Positions 35,004 to 46,656 of a stretch of 64,000 nt of DNA are shown here, in pieces (within the stretch, counting starts at the first letter, position 1; the number at the start of each line of letters is the position of its first letter). A program made the position numbers and the translations under genes. A model generated the notes under the pieces. The model saw only the letters and a program-made list of their open reading frames with translations, was not told where the DNA came from and ran no database searches. The stretch lies in assembly GCF_030272615.1 (NCBI RefSeq), contig NC_081413.1:99232239-99296238 (forward strand), read 5' to 3'. This DNA is from Cryptomeria japonica (Eukaryota; Streptophyta; Pinopsida; Cupressales; Cupressaceae).

Positions 35004-36345
35004 TTAGGTATAATATCGTTTAAGGTGCATGCTTTTCATAGGGTCAGAGACTGGATCTCCTTCCATGGTAGCCAAATTATATGCTCCATTTCCTATAACC
35101 CTTGTTATGATGAAAGGACCTAGCCAGTTAGGTTCGAATTTCCTTGGCTTTTCTCGTTCTGTTAGGTTCCTTTGATTCTCTTTAAGAACTAGATCTCCCA
35201 CTTCAAAAGTTCGTGGGCGGACTCGTTTATTATAACTCTGTCTTAGTCTATTTTGATACCCTTGTAGATGATTGAACATTGTTTGTCTTTTTTCATCAAG
35301 CGTTTCTAGCTCTTGTAACCTTGCTACTTGGTAGTCTTCCTCTGATATGATGTTTTGTAAGGAGACTCTTAGAGACGGTATTTTTATTTCAATGGGGAGT
35401 ATTGCTTCTGTACCATAGACCAAGGAATATGGTGTTGCTCCTATAGGGGTGCGTACTCCTGTTCTGTAAGCCCAAAGAGAGGGATTTAACTAGAGATGCC
35501 AGTCCTGTCCTATGTCAGTGACAAATTTCTTAAGAATTTTCAAAATTGTTTTATTTGTTGCCTCTTCTTATAATACACCATTGCTTTGCGGATTATATGG
35601 CATGGAAAATCTCTATTGTATGTGAAATTTGTCACACAACTCTTTCACTTCCTAGTTTTTAAATGGATGTCCATTATCTGTCACGAAGCACAGTGGAATC
35701 CCGTATCTACATATAATGTAGTTGAGAATGAATTTTGCTATTTGTTTTCCAGTGGTGTATGTAAGAAGAATTGCCTCAACCCATTTGGTAAAGTACTCAG
35801 TGGTTGTTAAGATGAACTTGTGCCCATTGGAAGAAGTAGGGTTGATTTTACCCACTAGATCTAATCCCCATTGTGAAAATGGCCATGGTGACGTAATGGG
35901 TTGAGATCTTGTGCTGGTGCATGAATGAGGTCTCCATGCATTTGGAATTGCTTACATTTTTGCACATATTTATAAGCGTCATTTTCCATAGTTGGTCAGT
36001 AATAACCCGTTCTCAACAGTTTCTTTGACAATGGCGGATCACTTTAGTGCGCCCCGCAAATTCCATCATGGACTTCCTTTAAAGCAAGTTGCGCTTAATT
36101 TTTATCTAGACATCGGAGAAGAGTTCCATCGAAGCCCTTTCTATACAATGTATTAGCTATAATGGTGTATCTAGATACCTGACGAATAAGGGTCTTCTTT
36201 TGATTTCTGGACAGATCTGGTGACATGTACTGAGTATGTAAATATGTATATATTTCATTGTACCAAGGGGATTCTGGACCCACAATTGTACATACATGTT
36301 CTGTTGACGGAGTCTCATATGTCGATAGCATCAACTGTTCTATGA
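35004..36345 (-). pseudogene. Element C integrase
   Basis: Three pieces separated by stops. 36334-36095 is the N-terminal part (QVSRYTIIANTLYRKGFDGTLLRCL). 35855-35652 is the DDE core with EYFTKWVEA and VTDNGHPFKN. 35423-35004 is the C-terminal part (YNKRVRPRTFEVGDLVLK, WLGPFIITRVIGNGAYNL), closing pol. The enzyme would join element cDNA to the host chromosome. The stops make this copy inactive unless read through. Confidence 0.85.
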
Positions 36346-36349
36346 TGAT

Positions 36350-36811
36350 CTCAAACTAAGTTTCGTTAGCAGACATATTCAGAAGAGATCCTATGGTAGC
36401 CATGGCATCTGTTGCCTTGTTTTGTATCCTTGGGATCTGTTTGAAGGTAATTTTGTTGAAGTTCTCCTTGTAATCTTCTATCATCTTCTTATAAGGCATG
36501 AGTTTGTCATCCTTCATGTTGTAATCATCATTGACCTGGTTTATAATCAATTGTGAATCACCATAGACCTATAATTATTTTACTCTTCAATGTACAGTTG
36601 TACGAAGCCCTATGATGAGAGCTTCATATTCAGCTATATTGTTTGTGCATTGGAAATTGATCCTAAATGACTTAGGTATAGAATCCCCTTGAGGGGTGAC
36701 AAAAAGAATCCCTGCTCTAGATCCATGACTTGTATATGACCCATCAAAATATAATTTCCACATTATAGATGCAGTCAATGTAAACACTGATTCGTCTGGA
36801 AAATCTATCAA
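36350..36811 (-). pseudogene. Element C second (additional) RNase H
   Basis: MWKLYFDGSYTSHGSRAGIL and TNNIAEYEALIIGL (36811-36587) give the first Asp and the Glu of an RNase H fold. The domain continues at 36550-36356. It lies directly downstream of a conventional RT-linked RNase H. Such a tandem second RNase H is the known mark of Tat-lineage elements. Confidence 0.82.
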
Positions 36812-36826
36812 AAACTAGTGATTGTC

Positions 36827-38152
36827 CTATAAAGGAGCCTCTACTAATTGATCTGCTATAATTTTTCCATTGATGGCCTTTTTGTCTATGTATTCTATAT
36901 CAAACTCGCTCAAGATCATGACCCACTTAGCCAACCACTTGGTCAATGTTGCTCTGCTCAATAGGTACTTGAGTGGGTCAAAGTGTGGAATGAGTTGTAC
37001 CTTATGACTTAGCATGTAATGTCTGAGGTTTTGGGATGCGAATATTACTGCTAAGCATGCTCGCTCTATAGGAGTATAGTTAAGCTCATAGCCAATCAGA
37101 GTCCTAATTATATAATAAATGTCTCTTTCTTTTCCTTGTTCATCATGTTGTGCCAACAGATCTCCTAAAGTTGAATTTGTTGCTGATACATATAGCAACA
37201 GAGGTTTTCCTAGAGTAGGTGATACTAACACTGTTGTTTTTAGAAGATAATATTTCAGAGCTTGGAAAGCTTCTTGGCATTGTTCTATCCATTTAAAAGT
37301 AACTCCTTTCTTGAGTAAATGTTGGAAGGGGTGACACTTATCTGCCAACTGTGCTATGAATCTTCTTATGGATTGCAATATTCCTTGTAACCCTCTTAGT
37401 TGTTTAAGTGTTGATGGAGGTTGCATATCAATGATTGCCTTGACCTTGGCAAGGTCTACTTCAATTCCTCTGTTGGACACAATAAACCCTAACAGTTTAC
37501 TTTTTGTTACACCGAACACACACTTCTTTGGGTTTAGTCTGACATTATACTACTCCAACCGATCAAATATTTGTGCAAGGACTGTAAGGTGACCTTCTCT
37601 TGTCTGTGATTTAGCCAATAAGTCATCCACATAATCTTCCATTATGTTGTGGATCATGTCATGAAACAGAATTGTCATGGCTCTTTGGTATGTTGCTCCG
37701 ACATTTTTGAGACCAAATGGAGTCACATTCCAGCAATATGTTCCCCATGGGCATGTAAAGGCCATTTTATGTTGATCTTCTGGTGCAATTTTAATCTGGT
37801 TGTATCCTGAAAAACCATCCATTAAGGATAGCATTTCATTTCCAGTTGTTAGGTCAATTATCATATCAATATTGGGTAGCGAGAAGTCATCCTTAGGACA
37901 AGCTTTATTTAGATCCCATAAATCCGTGTAGATTCTTATGCCTCCTGTGGGCTTAGTCACAGGTACCAAGTTGGATATCCATTCCACATAGTCAATCAGT
38001 CGAATGAAACCTACGGCCAGTAGCTTTTGTATTTCTATTTTAACTAGTAATGCAATACTTGGATGCATTTTTCTCAATTTTTGCTTGTAAGGTTTAACTC
38101 CTGGTATCAAAGGTAAGTGATGCAACACTAATTCATGGTATAAGCCTGGCAT
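36827..38152 (-). pseudogene. Element C reverse transcriptase and RNase H
   Basis: 38152-37550 carries RT motifs GGIRIYTDLWDLNKACPKDD, MDGFSGYNQIKI, TPFGLKNVGATYQRAM and the catalytic EDYVDDLL. After a frame break, 37519-36827 carries the connection and RNase H: LGFIVSNRGIEVD, KPLLLYVSATNSTLGDLLAQ, YTPIERACLAVIFA and FDIEYIDKKAI. The RT active site Asp pair is intact. Confidence 0.9.
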
Positions 38153-38400
38153 ATCTGCATAGGACCAAGCAAATTGATCGGTCGTTGCTTAAAAAAATGA
38201 ATGAATTTGTCTCTTTCTTCTTTTCTTAGTGATTTTGCCAGGTGGATGTTATGTACAATCTCTCCTTTTGCTATGTTTACTTCTTCAGTTTCTTCTATAA
38301 GCAATGTTGAACTTTCTCTTTAAATAGGAAGGTTACCCAACTCGCTCTTGCCATTATGGGTGGTTTGGTCTTTATCTTCTGTTGTAGAGGTACTTTCTTC

Positions 38401-39741
38401 TCAAAAGTATGTTGTTCTATCCAGGTCTACAGCAAACCCTACTTTATGATCACCTTGTGGAAATCCCTCTCTGACTCTAAGAAATTTTGTAATTGCTTCG
38501 TCGTTTTCAAACCAATCCAGCATTGGTTTTCCTTCTTGCCCCCAATCAATCAAGTGTGAATGTACAAGGGGTAAATTATTATTCCCTTCTATAATAGACT
38601 CTGATAACATGAAGACTTGATTGTTTGAATGACTTTGTGTATTTTCATCTTGTATAGTCTTTATTTGATACCTTAGTATGACACTTGCTGGTGGGCTAGA
38701 ATCATGGAGTGATGAGAACTCATGATCGTGAGAGTTTGTCTCAATTTCAATGTATGTTTCATCATTTGAGCTATCATCACTTATTTCTTCTTGTTCATGC
38801 CTTTGATTATGTTGTAGATTGACTGGGCTTCTTTGGACAGTAGTTACCCTTCTTAAGCCTGGTATAAGCCTTTGCAATCTTTCTTCATATGATTCGTCAG
38901 GTTGAGCCTGAGTCATTTCCCATGGCAGAATTATTGATAATAACCATGGGTTAGATTCATCTGTTGGTGGTAAGCCTGTATCTATTGCAACATTAGCTTT
39001 TGATGTTGTGTCGACAACTGTATCATTTTGTGACTCAGTGCTAGGTTCTTGTAGGAGTTGTCTCATGTCTTCTCCATCCGATTTCGCGCTAGGCAATGTG
39101 GGTACTTGATTACTTGTTTGAGATGAAGAGAGAAGCACTTGCATGGACAAATCCCTTTGTGATATGTAGTTTGACAGTTTCATTGGTTGATTTAGTATAT
39201 CAAGGGTATGTTGTCTTGCTTCTATGATATGTGGTACATGCTTATATCCCAATCCTTGATTCCCTAGATTATCATTAGGAACAATAGGATCTAGTCTTCC
39301 TTGTTTTTGTAACCTCGGGCCTATGGTACCATCATATCCATGTCTCTGGAGCATTTTGAATCCATTTCCATACTAATCTATGGGTATTCTAGGTATTGTC
39401 ATATGATCCTCTTCTCTATATATCCAATGGTTAACATCTTCATTCAGGGATTCTTCTTGTAAGTCACCCCATCTAATGAAAGAGCATGATTCTGTGTATT
39501 TGATAATTTCTTTTCCTTTGTATTGTTTTTGTACTGTATTTTGAGGTTTCCCAAAAGACTTATGAGATAGAGACAATTGTTTCCCACTTGAAGTATTTGC
39601 AATAGAATACTCTCCACAACCCATATCTTGTATTTGTAAGGAGGATGTTGTAGGCATATCCTTTTTTGTTTTTGTGATCATCAATGCCTCTAGTTGTGTC
39701 ATGAGAGGTGATGCTTGATTAATAGGTACCTGATTATCCAC
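38401..39741 (-). pseudogene. Element C protease-RT linker with G-patch-like motif
   Basis: Two open pieces (39741-39373 and 39354-38401) form a linker of about 450 codons. At 39373-39288 it reads GNGFKMLQRHGYDG.IGPRLQ..GR..P, followed by NQGLGY, which resembles the glycine spacing of a G-patch. The same block in element B (61268-61179) fits better (KGFNILQKMGYIGIGPVGK). The rest is polar and acidic, ending LIDWGQEGKPMLDWFENDEA, which is also conserved in B. The role is unknown. Confidence 0.55.
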
Positions 39742-39744
39742 ACT

Positions 39745-40236
39745 TTATTTCAAGTAATTGCAATGTTGGAAGGGATTTGGATCACCCTTTATGGTGATTT
39801 CAATACCATCATATGGGAATTTGACACACTGATGAAATGTGGATGGTACCGCTTGCATGGTGTGGATCCATGGGCGGCCCAATAACATGTTATATCCCAG
39901 TTCTCTATCCAAGACTTGAAAAGTGACCTCTGTTGTTATAGGTCCCACTTGTACAGGTAATGCTACAATGCCTTTTGATGGATGTTCTTCATCATCGTAT
40001 GCCTTGATATTTATTCTCTTGGATGAATCAATGTGAAGTTCAGAATATCCTAGCGCCTTAACCAGTTTTAAAGTACAAATGTTGTGATTGGCTCCTCCAT
40101 CTATGAGTACTCTTATGATTCTTCTCTTATGTATGTAAGCTTCTAGATGTAGTGGTTCATTATGAAGAAGTTTATCACTAGGAATGTCTTGTTCTGTGAA
40201 TGCAATACGAGTGCCTTGTGCCAAATTTCCTACCAT
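39745..40236 (-). pseudogene. Element C aspartic protease (retropepsin)
   Basis: 163 open codons include VLIDGGANHNIC (active-site Asp; Gly replaces the usual Ser/Thr of DSG/DTG) and the flap/end motif YNMLLGRPWIH. It would cut the Gag-Pol polyprotein. The DGG triad is unusual; whether it is active cannot be told from sequence. Confidence 0.82.
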
Positions 40237-40656
40237 AGACTAGAAGACATTTTCATCTATATCTTTGTCCACTACCGAATCTTGAAGTGCTTTGTCCAGG
40301 ATAGCTCTATGAGTGGGTGAAATACGCAAAAGTTTGAATAATGGTATCTGTGCTAGAGTTTTCTTAAGTTACTCAACAACATTGTAAGTCCCTACTGTTG
40401 GTGGATGATTTTGTGGTATTCCTTGTAGAGTTACCTTTGATCTGCGAGTAACTACTGCACAGTCTCTATCTCTAGGAGTTATGTTGATCATAGCCACTGT
40501 ATCATATGATTTACAGGTATTGTCGATATCATATGTTGTGTTATCAAGGTTTATTTTAAATCCCTCTTCATAGTCTTTATGTGTATGTTTGACATCCATG
40601 ATGTGTTCTATGAGTTCATCTTCAAACCAACCTGAATGAGATGGTTCATCATGCCC

Positions 40657-42833
40657 CTAGTCTCTAAGACAAAGATTTTTATCATCATCGTATTTTGGTA
40701 CCTTTGATAGCATGCAAATTTGGTTATCATCTGTGTGAGTGTCTAGATATTGCTCATCTTGATCAAGTGTTTCTTGTGAATCATTTTTTACTATATCTCC
40801 TGAGATAATGGCATGAATAGTGTAGTCGTATGAGACCTTTGTGTAGTTATTTGTATTGTCTTGAGTACCTGATGTGGTAGCTTTCCCATTGTCATGCTTA
40901 ACAAATGGATCCTTAAAGATTGTATGATTCGTGTTTGTTGAGGTTTTATCGGTATCGATTGTGATGTCACCTTGGTCTATCATATCTTGGACCAAGCTTT
41001 TCAATTTGTAGCAACTCATTGTTTTATGCCCTTTAGCCCGATGATAATCACAGAAATCATTATCGTTCCACCATGTAGGTTTGAAAGGACCTGGTTCATA
41101 TACTCTTATTTCTGGTAAAGTGATCATGTTTGTCTGTATCAACTTTTTGAGTGCTAACTCAATAGGTTCTCCTAGAGGTGTGTAATTTCTTCTTGGAGCA
41201 TTTACCCTGGTGTATCTGGTGTTCATATTTTGTGTAGTGTTTACATTTGTTGAAGTAAGGTTATTCTCTGCATGTGGATTTGATGATTGACTCATGCCCA
41301 AAGATAAAATCGGTTGAGTTCTGTTTACTGTTTTGGCGTCTACAATACCATCATTGGTCACATTTTTGTTTTTTGACCAAAACTTGGATTTGTCATTGTT
41401 GTTGGTGTTTCCATACTTAATAAGACCTTGTTCCACTAGTCCCTTCTCACATTTTAGAGCTTTTTTCGTGATTTGTTTGAATGTGGTTAAACATTGCATT
41501 TGTATCGGATATTTAATCTTGGGAATCAAGTTTTCTATGAACATATCCACTTGCTCTGTTTCTGGGATAATTGTCTTGCACCTCCTATAGAGAGCCCTCC
41601 ATCATTGTATGAAGGATGCAAATGTTTCATTCTCATATTGTTTAGCACCACACAAGTCCATCAAAGTAACTGGGGTTTCAATGTTATGCGAGAAGTTTGC
41701 AATAAAATGTTCAGCTAATTCTCCCCATGATGTGATGGTTGGTGGTAAATTTGAAAACCACTCTAAGGTCGGGGCCCCTAGACTTTTAGGAAATAGTCTC
41801 ATTAAGTAAGTATCTTTTGTTGCAACCTCTATACATGTCGTAAAAAACTCTCTGATGTGGTCTCTAGGATCACCCTTCCCTCAATATCTGTCAAATTTAG
41901 GCGTTTCGAAATGTGGTGGGAAAGGCAGCATGTATAATGTGTGATCAAAAGGATAAGGACGTAAGTCCCGCATTGTGTAGCTCTTTTTATTGTTACTGGT
42001 CTACATGATCGTCATTTGTTGTTGCAAATTCTATAATTTTTGTATCAGAATATCTATTTGGGTCAAAGGTACACCTTGTGTTTGTGTATGTCCCACAAAA
42101 GGATTTGTGGTTGCATAACTAGGAGGTTGTTGGAAGGTACCATGATTATAATTTTGTGTGTTGTACATTCCACTAGTACTGTGAAATAAGTGATATGCCA
42201 ACCCATGTTTGGTTGAGTTGTACTTGTTGTATTGGTAAGACCTAGATTCACATTTTGGTGACTATATGTTGATCCTATAGAATAGGAAACTGGATGTTGG
42301 GTTGCACTTGTTGTTTGTGTTTGAATAGGTGCTGAGACACTTGATATTATCGGCATGCTCTGTGTTGGTATACTAACATTTATCGCCAAAGATGGTGCAC
42401 TTGTTTGAAAGTTTGCATTTGTATTGACATTTGTTTAGATAGGTACGTTTTGAGAAAAATTGGAGGTCGTTGCTTGCATTTGTGTTATGGGTGGTGTTTG
42501 GCTATTATCTTGACCTAAAGTTTTTCCTAGTGGTAAGATCTTTGTGACATCAAAATCTTCAGGTAGTTTCGCCCCATTTTGTAATAACGGCAAGAGATAT
42601 TTGTCCCTATTGCTATGTATAAGTGCATCTAAGATCATAAAAACATGTGGATCTTATTGAGCTGACTCAATTTCTTCTTTTGTTAAATGATGTTGTAATT
42701 CATTTAGGGTAGACATTGCTTGAGAACCTGATTGTTGACTAGTTGATATGTCCATATTCCAAGTTGGGTTTACAGACTGGTCGTTGTTTGGGTCCATTAT
42801 ACCTTTTGTCTTTTGTGACCTTGTGACGGGCAT
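40657..42833 (-). pseudogene. Element C gag
   Basis: Best start is ATG 42833 (MPVTRSQKTKG). A proline/threonine/glutamine-rich N-terminal part follows, then the retrotransposon gag core (SLGAPTLEWFSNLPPTITSW; FIANFSHNIETPVTLMDL) in 41802-41602. The C-terminal piece 41550-40657 has QMQCLTTFKQITKKALKCE and a zinc-knuckle-like CDYHRAKGHKTMSC. Several stops and frame changes break it. A further short frame (43119-42931, WDSRRNTPQYIGVEYEI) lies upstream and may be leader-encoded. Confidence 0.8.
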
Positions 42834-43324
42834 TTAAGACTACTATATGAGGGTGGTTTTATGCAAGACGGTGACTAATGCTAGACTCTAGAGGATTTTG
42901 ACGCGAGGCTTGTTGAGTATTTCAGGATTTCTATAATGCAAGTTTTTCCATGTCTTCTCTTAGACATTCTGCAAGAATTTCTCTATCAATCCTATGGGCA
43001 ATTTTATACTCAATATTTATCTCATACTCGACTCCTATATACTGGGGTGTGTTTCTCCTTGAGTCCCAGGCCAAGTTAGCTAGACCTTCAATGATTTCTT
43101 GTTGACTGTCATTTGGCACTAGATTAGGTTGCTAAAAGGGGAGCAAACCATCACCTAGGGGACCCATTAGGACGCATGCTATGACTTTGTAGGATGATTA
43201 TGTCAATGATGATGGACTAAGATAGATGTATATGAGGTCTAGACAAGGACATATATAAGGACGATAATGAGGACGTAAATAAAGACTATACAACTTCTAA
43301 GGATGATAATAAGGACATAAATGA

Positions 43325-43650
43325 AGACTATGAAAGGACTAAGGTTGTAAATGAGGACTATGTAAGGACTTAGGACAATAGTAAGGATGTAAATGAGGAC
43401 TATGCAAGGACTTAGGATGATAGTAAGGACGTAAATGAGGACTATGCAAGGACTTAGGACGATAGTAAGGACGTAAATGAGGACTATGCAAGGACTTAGG
43501 ATAATAGTAAGGACGTAAATGAGGACGATGCAAGGATTTAGGATGATAGTAAGGACGTAAATGAGGACTATGCAAGGACTTAGGACAATAGTAAGGACAT
43601 AAATAAGGACTATGCAAGGACTATGTAAGGACTTAAATGAGGACTATGCA
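43325..43650 (-). repeat. 42-bp tandem array (14-aa reading)
   Basis: About seven units of GTAAATGAGGACTATGCAAG-GACTTAGGACGATAGTAAGGAC. On the minus strand one frame stays open for 92 codons as 14-residue repeats (SPHLRPYYHPKSLH). The unit length is divisible by three. Confidence 0.85.
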
Positions 43651-44639
43651 AGGACTATGGTCACAAGTGTATAAACCTTTGAGTTTTGACGTTTCAAAAA
43701 ATGGACTTTATTTTCAGTAATTATGTGTGGAGGACAAGTTTTGTGGTTTTCCAAGTCTAAGAACAATTGTTTGGAGGTAGATATAGCTTGCTGAACTGGT
43801 TTTTCAAACAATCTCAAAGAATTCAGAGATGCGCAGGATAGGGCCTGAAATAGCCCAAAGGATTGACTCAATACTAGTTTGATACAACGATACATAAAAA
43901 AGCATAGAATACAATCTTAGGCTAGAAAGTGGACACCATTCAATGAGGCCCTTACGAAATACCGAGACAAAAGGAATAGATAGAGATTTTGGCAGCACTG
44001 GCTCCACTCCACGACACACACTTCTCGGGCATGCCAATCTCTCTTACCCCGAAGATCTGAAGATCTTATAGCAGAGGGATTCCTATATCATAGTGTAAGG
44101 TACATGAAGGGTATCTATGGGGTACGATCTGTACTTCCCAAATCACTGAATGTAGAGTTTTGGGCTACTGAGTTGGTTCTTATTGTAGGGTTTCGAGGGG
44201 TCCCGATCCAATGACAAATTCTCAAAGAAAGCCATTTCAGACTTTAGTTGAGCTTATCGGTGCAGGGAAGGCCCCCACATACGTCGAATTCACTCGACAC
44301 TCTAGCCGCCTGACCAGTATATTTATATAGGGGCTCAAAAAACCCGCTCAAGAGTACGTTGGGAGAGATGATATCCCCAATGCATCCCAATTCTAAGTAC
44401 CTCTGTGAGGTGATGAAATCCCCAGATAAAGATACCCCTCACTATGTAGAATAAAATAAAATTGGGTGTCATTGTCACCTCTTTCCTTTCTCCCAAGACC
44501 CCGAAGGTGGGTGGAAAGTTAGTTAATGCAACAGTAGGTCTACCCCAAACACAATAAAAATTCTTTACCTTAAGAAAATTGAATGTGATTTAATCTAATG
44601 CAGCCTGATTCACATTCATTTTATAGCCCAAATTGAGGT

Positions 44640-44880
44640 GTTGAATGCGCATGTGCATGTCCGTTTTAAACACCAAATTGAAATGCGAAGGCATGCATGT
44701 CAATTTTAACCGTTGTTGATTTTAAGCACCAAATCAAAGTGTTATACATGCATGTCAATTTTAACGAATGTTAATTTTTTGCACCAAAACCTGAAGTGTG
44801 AGATTGTGCATGCATGTCCATTTTAACCATTGTTGATTTTAAGCACCAAAAGATGAAGTGTGATATTATGAGTGCAATTG
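44640..44880 (-). repeat. About 60-bp tandem array in element C leader
   Basis: Four diverged units with GCATGCATGTC(A/C)ATTTTAAC, GTTGATTTTAAGCACCAAA and GAAGTGTGA. No coding frame. Confidence 0.75.
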
Positions 44881-44994
44881 ATCTAATACTAATCCGATCC
44901 TATCTGTAAATTCACCACAAGATGCAAATAGATGATTAGTAGTAGAATCAAATCAATAGAAAATAGAGAATCAAAAATTGATAGAAGTGAATGC

Positions 44995-45300
44995 ATGATT
45001 ATACCTGCCCGATTGCGTGACTCTGGATAAGCAACTGTGTAATTCTGTCAGGCCGAATGCGTGATTCTGACAGGGCGATTGCATGATTCTGACAGAGTGA
45101 TTGTGTGATCTATCAGGATAAATGCATGATAGTGACAGGACAATTGTGTGATACTATCAGGACCAATCCATGACACCTACAGTGAATGCGTTACACTTTT
45201 GGCAAATGCGTGACAATTTTGGTGAATGTGTGACACTTATGGCGAATGCGTGAAGATATTGGTGAATGCGTGAAGATATTGGTGAATGCATGACTCAAAC
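44995..45300 (-). repeat. About 25-30-bp degenerate array in element C leader
   Basis: Roughly eleven units built on GCGAATGCGTGA followed by CACTTTTGG, TTCTGACAGG or AGATATTGG. Close to the PBS. Confidence 0.7.
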
Positions 45301-45469
45301 CAGAAAATGAAAAACTATGAATGTCTATTGGTGTCTACATGAATGTGTAAACTTGTCTATGTGATTGCATGATTCTGTAAACACGATTGTGTGATGATGA
45401 GATTTGCTTTGAAATTCGTGCAAAACCTACAAAAATCACATAGAAAACAAAGAAGGTTAATTAGTTGTT

Positions 45470-45488
45470 GTTCACATCGGGTTCACCA
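45470..45488 (-). other. Element C primer binding site
   Basis: Minus strand TGGTGAACCCGATGTGAAC starts 3 bp from the LTR end. The tRNA was not identified with certainty. Confidence 0.8.
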
Positions 45489-45491
45489 AAA

Positions 45492-46656
45492 TGTCACATG
45501 CTCAAATACATTACTAAATAGGAAATAAGGACAATCATGAAATCCTTAACTATCTAAGCAATTCAAACATAAAACCAATGGAATAGATGCAAAATGGAAT
45601 TAAATTAAGTAATTTGAAACTCCCTATTATGCATCGTATCTTCCATTGTTCTTCTTCTCTTTGTGGTATGATGGCTCTCAGATTTTGCACTCGCAACCTG
45701 CAATTGACACAAAGATTCAAAGTTCGTGATCTAGAGGAATTGTGAGGATTGAATGCTCAATTTATAGATTTTTGGAGAAGATTGGTTGAAAAGGTGGAAT
45801 AAAATGATCAAGAGGTGAAACTTAGGTGAGCTCACATGTTGATTGATAGTTCAACTATTGACTTGGAGGTGAAACAAAATAGATTGAATAGATTAATTGA
45901 GTCAAGTGATTGAGAAAAAGCTAACTGAAAGAAGAAAAAGAATGATTGGAAGAAATAAAGAAGATGACAAAGAGAACTAGAAGATGAAAATAGAGACTGG
46001 AGAGATAAATGATTTAATTACTTAATTTAGCATGTGCTTGCACTTTAACTTAGATTTTTAATTTGATTTTTGCATGAAATTTATTCAAATAATTGAATTT
46101 ATTTAAATTCAATTTAGTATTTGAATATATTTAGAACTTGACTTTGATTTTCAATTTGGTTTTTGAAATCATGCACATGTATTTGAAATTTAGAAGAAAT
46201 TAGAAGAATATGAAATTAGAATTTGGGGAACTAGAAGAATTAATTAGTTAATTAAATAATTTAAAGAAACTATTTAATTATTTTAGAAATGGACTCTAAT
46301 TAAATAATAAAGATTATTTAATTTAAAGGATTAAATCACAATTAATTAAATAATTAATATTTAATTAATATTTAAAAAGGGTTAAATGATTAGATGATTA
46401 GAGATAGAAATTGAGTAATTAGTAATTTATTTAAATTATGGAATTAATCAAACTTAATTAAATAATAAATATTTAATTAACATTAGAAAATGATTAAAAT
46501 GTTGAAAGAATAAAAAATAGAATAATTAGTAAGATGACGAGGAAATATGAAATAGAAGAATAAGATTAATTAACTTAATTAAAGAATTAAAGAATTATTT
46601 AATCAATTAGACAAATAATTAGTACATGATCTATGAGATATTTTTAGGTGTCTACA
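45492..46656 (-). repeat. Element C, right (5') LTR (1,165 bp)
   Basis: Partner of 33350-34535. AT hairpins at about 46228-46612. Lacks about 18 bp of one hairpin (near 46430) present in the left LTR. Confidence 0.92.

Larger units (their letters stand above)
42850..45469 (-). other. Element C 5' leader
   Basis: About 2.6 kb between PBS and gag, unusually long but in line with Tat-type elements. It contains three unrelated tandem arrays, listed separately. No long supported gene. Confidence 0.6.
33350..46656 (-). mobile_element. Element C: Ty3/gypsy Tat-lineage retrotransposon, gag-pol present but broken
   Basis: LTRs 33350-34535 and 45492-46656 are flanked by the perfect 5-bp duplication AGAAG (33345-33349, 46657-46661). 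The PBS beside the right LTR and the polypurine tract beside the left give a right-to-left reading. Order on the minus strand is leader with tandem arrays, gag, protease, G-patch-like linker, RT, RNase H, second RNase H, integrase. The tandem second RNase H is the hallmark of the Tat lineage. The LTRs differ by several percent and one about 18-bp deletion, so it is older than A. No antisense PMD gene is present; only about 470 bp separate pol from the 3' LTR. Confidence 0.93.

Noticed and set aside
43325-43650. Regular 42-bp repeats as a CRISPR array
   Set aside because: Units are contiguous with no unique spacers, and the context is a plant retrotransposon leader.
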